From positions 16,161 through 80,160 of the forward strand of contig JASAND010026177.1 in assembly GCA_030248195.1 (NCBI GenBank): a stretch of 64,000 bases of DNA. Reading direction: 5' to 3'. This document shows, piece by piece, positions 43,351 to 64,000 of this stretch. The stretch is from Trissonchulus latispiculum (taxonomy: Eukaryota > Nematoda > Enoplea > Enoplida > Ironidae). Below the pieces are notes generated by a model that had not been told where the DNA came from, searched no databases, and was given only the letters and a program-made list of their open reading frames with translations. Within the stretch, counting starts at the first letter, position 1. The number at the start of each line of letters is the position of its first letter. Made by a program: the position numbers and the translations under genes.

Positions 43351-44533
43351 TGTAATAGGGAGACGTTGCGTCTGTCCCTCTTGTGAGTTGAGTGTATATT
43401 TTTAGTGTGTTTATTTTAATGTGAAATTTTAGTAAGAATGGTATTTTTAATGAGAAATAAGTGTCGTGGGAAATTGTGTAAATTTGTGTTGAAATTGGTG
43501 TGAAATAGGTTATTTTCTATGATAATATGTGTTATATTTTATTCAGCCCACCTAGCTGCTAGGTGGCGCTGCTTGTCTTTTGAAATTTCTCTGGATGCGC
43601 TCTGAGCATCCCGTCTGCAAAGGGGGTCTCAAAATGGACCAATCAAAATTCACCAGGCGTCTCTCTCAGCATCCCTTTCAAAAACTAGTCAGTCTCTTGT
43701 TTCTGCAGCCTAGCGTGTGGTCGTTTTGTCTCTTTAAAGTGCGCCTGCTTTTTGCCTTTCAATTCTGGATTTAGCCCTTGGTACTTGTAAGTTGAAAACT
43801 TTCTTTTGATTTTACCCGACTCCAAGGCGACCTTGAGAGTCTAGTCTAAGTTGGTTTGTATTTTGTTTTGTTCTATTCAATAATTAATAATTTGTAGTTT
43901 ATTTTAGGGAAAGTTTTATGATGTCATACTCTATATTGTTGACAGCCGCGACGGCTTAGGGAATTACTGTTGAGACTTTATTTAGAAATGGGTTTAGTAT
44001 GTATTGTGGGTCTACTTTAAATTGTGTAATTTATTGTGCGAGAATGTTTAATTTCTGTGTTGTCTAAATTTAATTTTTCCCTAATTCCCAATATTCTTTG
44101 AAATTTCCTCTATTATGAATGTCTCTTCTGTCCAAATTTCCAATACTGTTCTGTCATATTTCGGGAGTCGCTCCCTTTGTTCCTTTAGTCTTTTATTAAA
44201 TGCGGTCTCAGTAACTGAGCCGTTAGGGTGTCTTTAACTTAGGTTTTATTAGAACTGTATAGTCGGTAGGTAGGGTTCTGAGTTATTTCTGAATTTAGGT
44301 AGGTTAATTATTCACTGAGTGTGTATTTAATTTATTCAAAGTTTCTTCTGTGGCTGATAGTTAGGCATTTATTTGTCCCTTAGAAAGCTTTGTTCAGTCT
44401 TCAGCTAGGTTTAAATATTCTTGGCGAGATCCTGCCCAGGTCGACTGGAACATAAGCTCCTCCAGGTTCGTCGTTTCCATACGCGCACAGTTTCCACCCG
44501 TAAAGTTTGGTTAGCTACACTTCCAACTTTACA
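43351..44533 (+). repeat. 3' LTR (1,183 bp)
   Basis: Near-identical to 31672-32866. Differences include a 12-bp deletion near 44,113 and scattered single-base changes. Confidence 0.93.
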
Positions 44534-44636
44534 GGCTCCTGTGAAAATGAGTGGAGGGTCAAATACATTCTCGATTGATTCTGCCCCCGGCAAAATACTG
44601 TGCTTTACCTCATCTCATCAAAAACATGCAGCCCAC

Positions 44637-64000
<19,364 letters not shown>

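Larger units (their letters stand above)
31672..44533 (+). mobile_element. 12.9-kb LTR retrotransposon with gag and protease but no RT/integrase core
   Basis: LTRs at 31672-32866 and 43351-44533 start TGTAATAGGG and end CTTTACA, with GGCT on both outer sides (31668-31671 and 44534-44537) as target duplication. I count about 8 substitutions and 3 small indels between the LTRs, under 1% divergence, so the insertion is young. A purine stretch (ctggggaga) precedes the 3' LTR. The internal order is gag, a protease-containing ORF, an isolated integrase C-terminal segment and then about 4.1 kb without coding sequence. Reverse transcriptase, RNase H and the integrase catalytic core are absent. It lies 103 bp beyond the last recognised Duox exon, on the opposite strand. 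Confidence 0.93.

Overview
The window is animal nuclear DNA. Genes are split by introns with GT-AG junctions, and the spaces between exons are filled with retrotransposons, DNA transposons and microsatellites. The gene content (a microsomal-type cytochrome P450, a four-and-a-half-LIM protein and a dual oxidase) fits a bilaterian invertebrate. An arthropod or a related protostome is plausible, but the sequence alone does not fix the phylum. There are no bacterial operons, CRISPR arrays or ribosome binding sites.

Layout. (1) 0.2-4.8 kb: a short non-autonomous LTR retrotransposon whose 5' LTR is split by a LINE on the minus strand. (2) 4.8-10.8 kb: a cytochrome P450 gene on the plus strand. Five exons are recognisable and the N-terminal exon is missing; its introns hold a TTAA-flanked inverted-repeat transposon and a hAT-like element with GC-rich arms. 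(3) 11.5-18.7 kb: a complete five-exon FHL-type LIM gene on the minus strand, convergent with the P450, with a second GC-armed hAT-like element and a tRNA-derived SINE in its introns. (4) 18.8-31.7 kb: an intergenic repeat field. It includes a four-level nest of DNA transposons (22.1-24.7 kb), a 2.9-kb hAT-like element with a perfect 8-bp target duplication, and several MITEs. (5) 31.7-44.5 kb: a young 12.9-kb LTR retrotransposon. It has intact gag and protease-containing ORFs but no reverse transcriptase, RNase H or integrase core. (6) 44.6-64.0 kb: a dual oxidase (Duox) gene on the minus strand, 23 phase-consistent exons covering about 1,281 codons from the middle of the peroxidase domain almost to the C-terminus. 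The N-terminus runs off the window and the last exon was not found. Its introns hold three copies of a 7-bp-TSD MITE family, a very long CA repeat, a second inverted-repeat transposon with a gypsy-type element inserted in it, two large hairpin elements and another GC-armed hAT-like element.

The three host genes are not an operon-like unit. P450 and FHL converge; FHL and Duox are in tandem on the minus strand about 26 kb apart. Duox would make hydrogen peroxide at membranes, the P450 would be an ER monooxygenase, and the FHL protein is an adaptor scaffold, so no shared pathway is implied.

The most unusual material is in the mobile DNA: a MITE family that makes 7-bp target duplications, one copy of which sits exactly on a Duox splice donor; hAT-like elements armed with long CGGCC/GGGCC tandem tracts; a gag-protease LTR element without polymerase; and an LTR element bordered by about 85-bp direct repeats instead of a normal short target duplication. 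All coordinates and motifs were read by eye; homology statements rest on remembered family motifs, not on searches.
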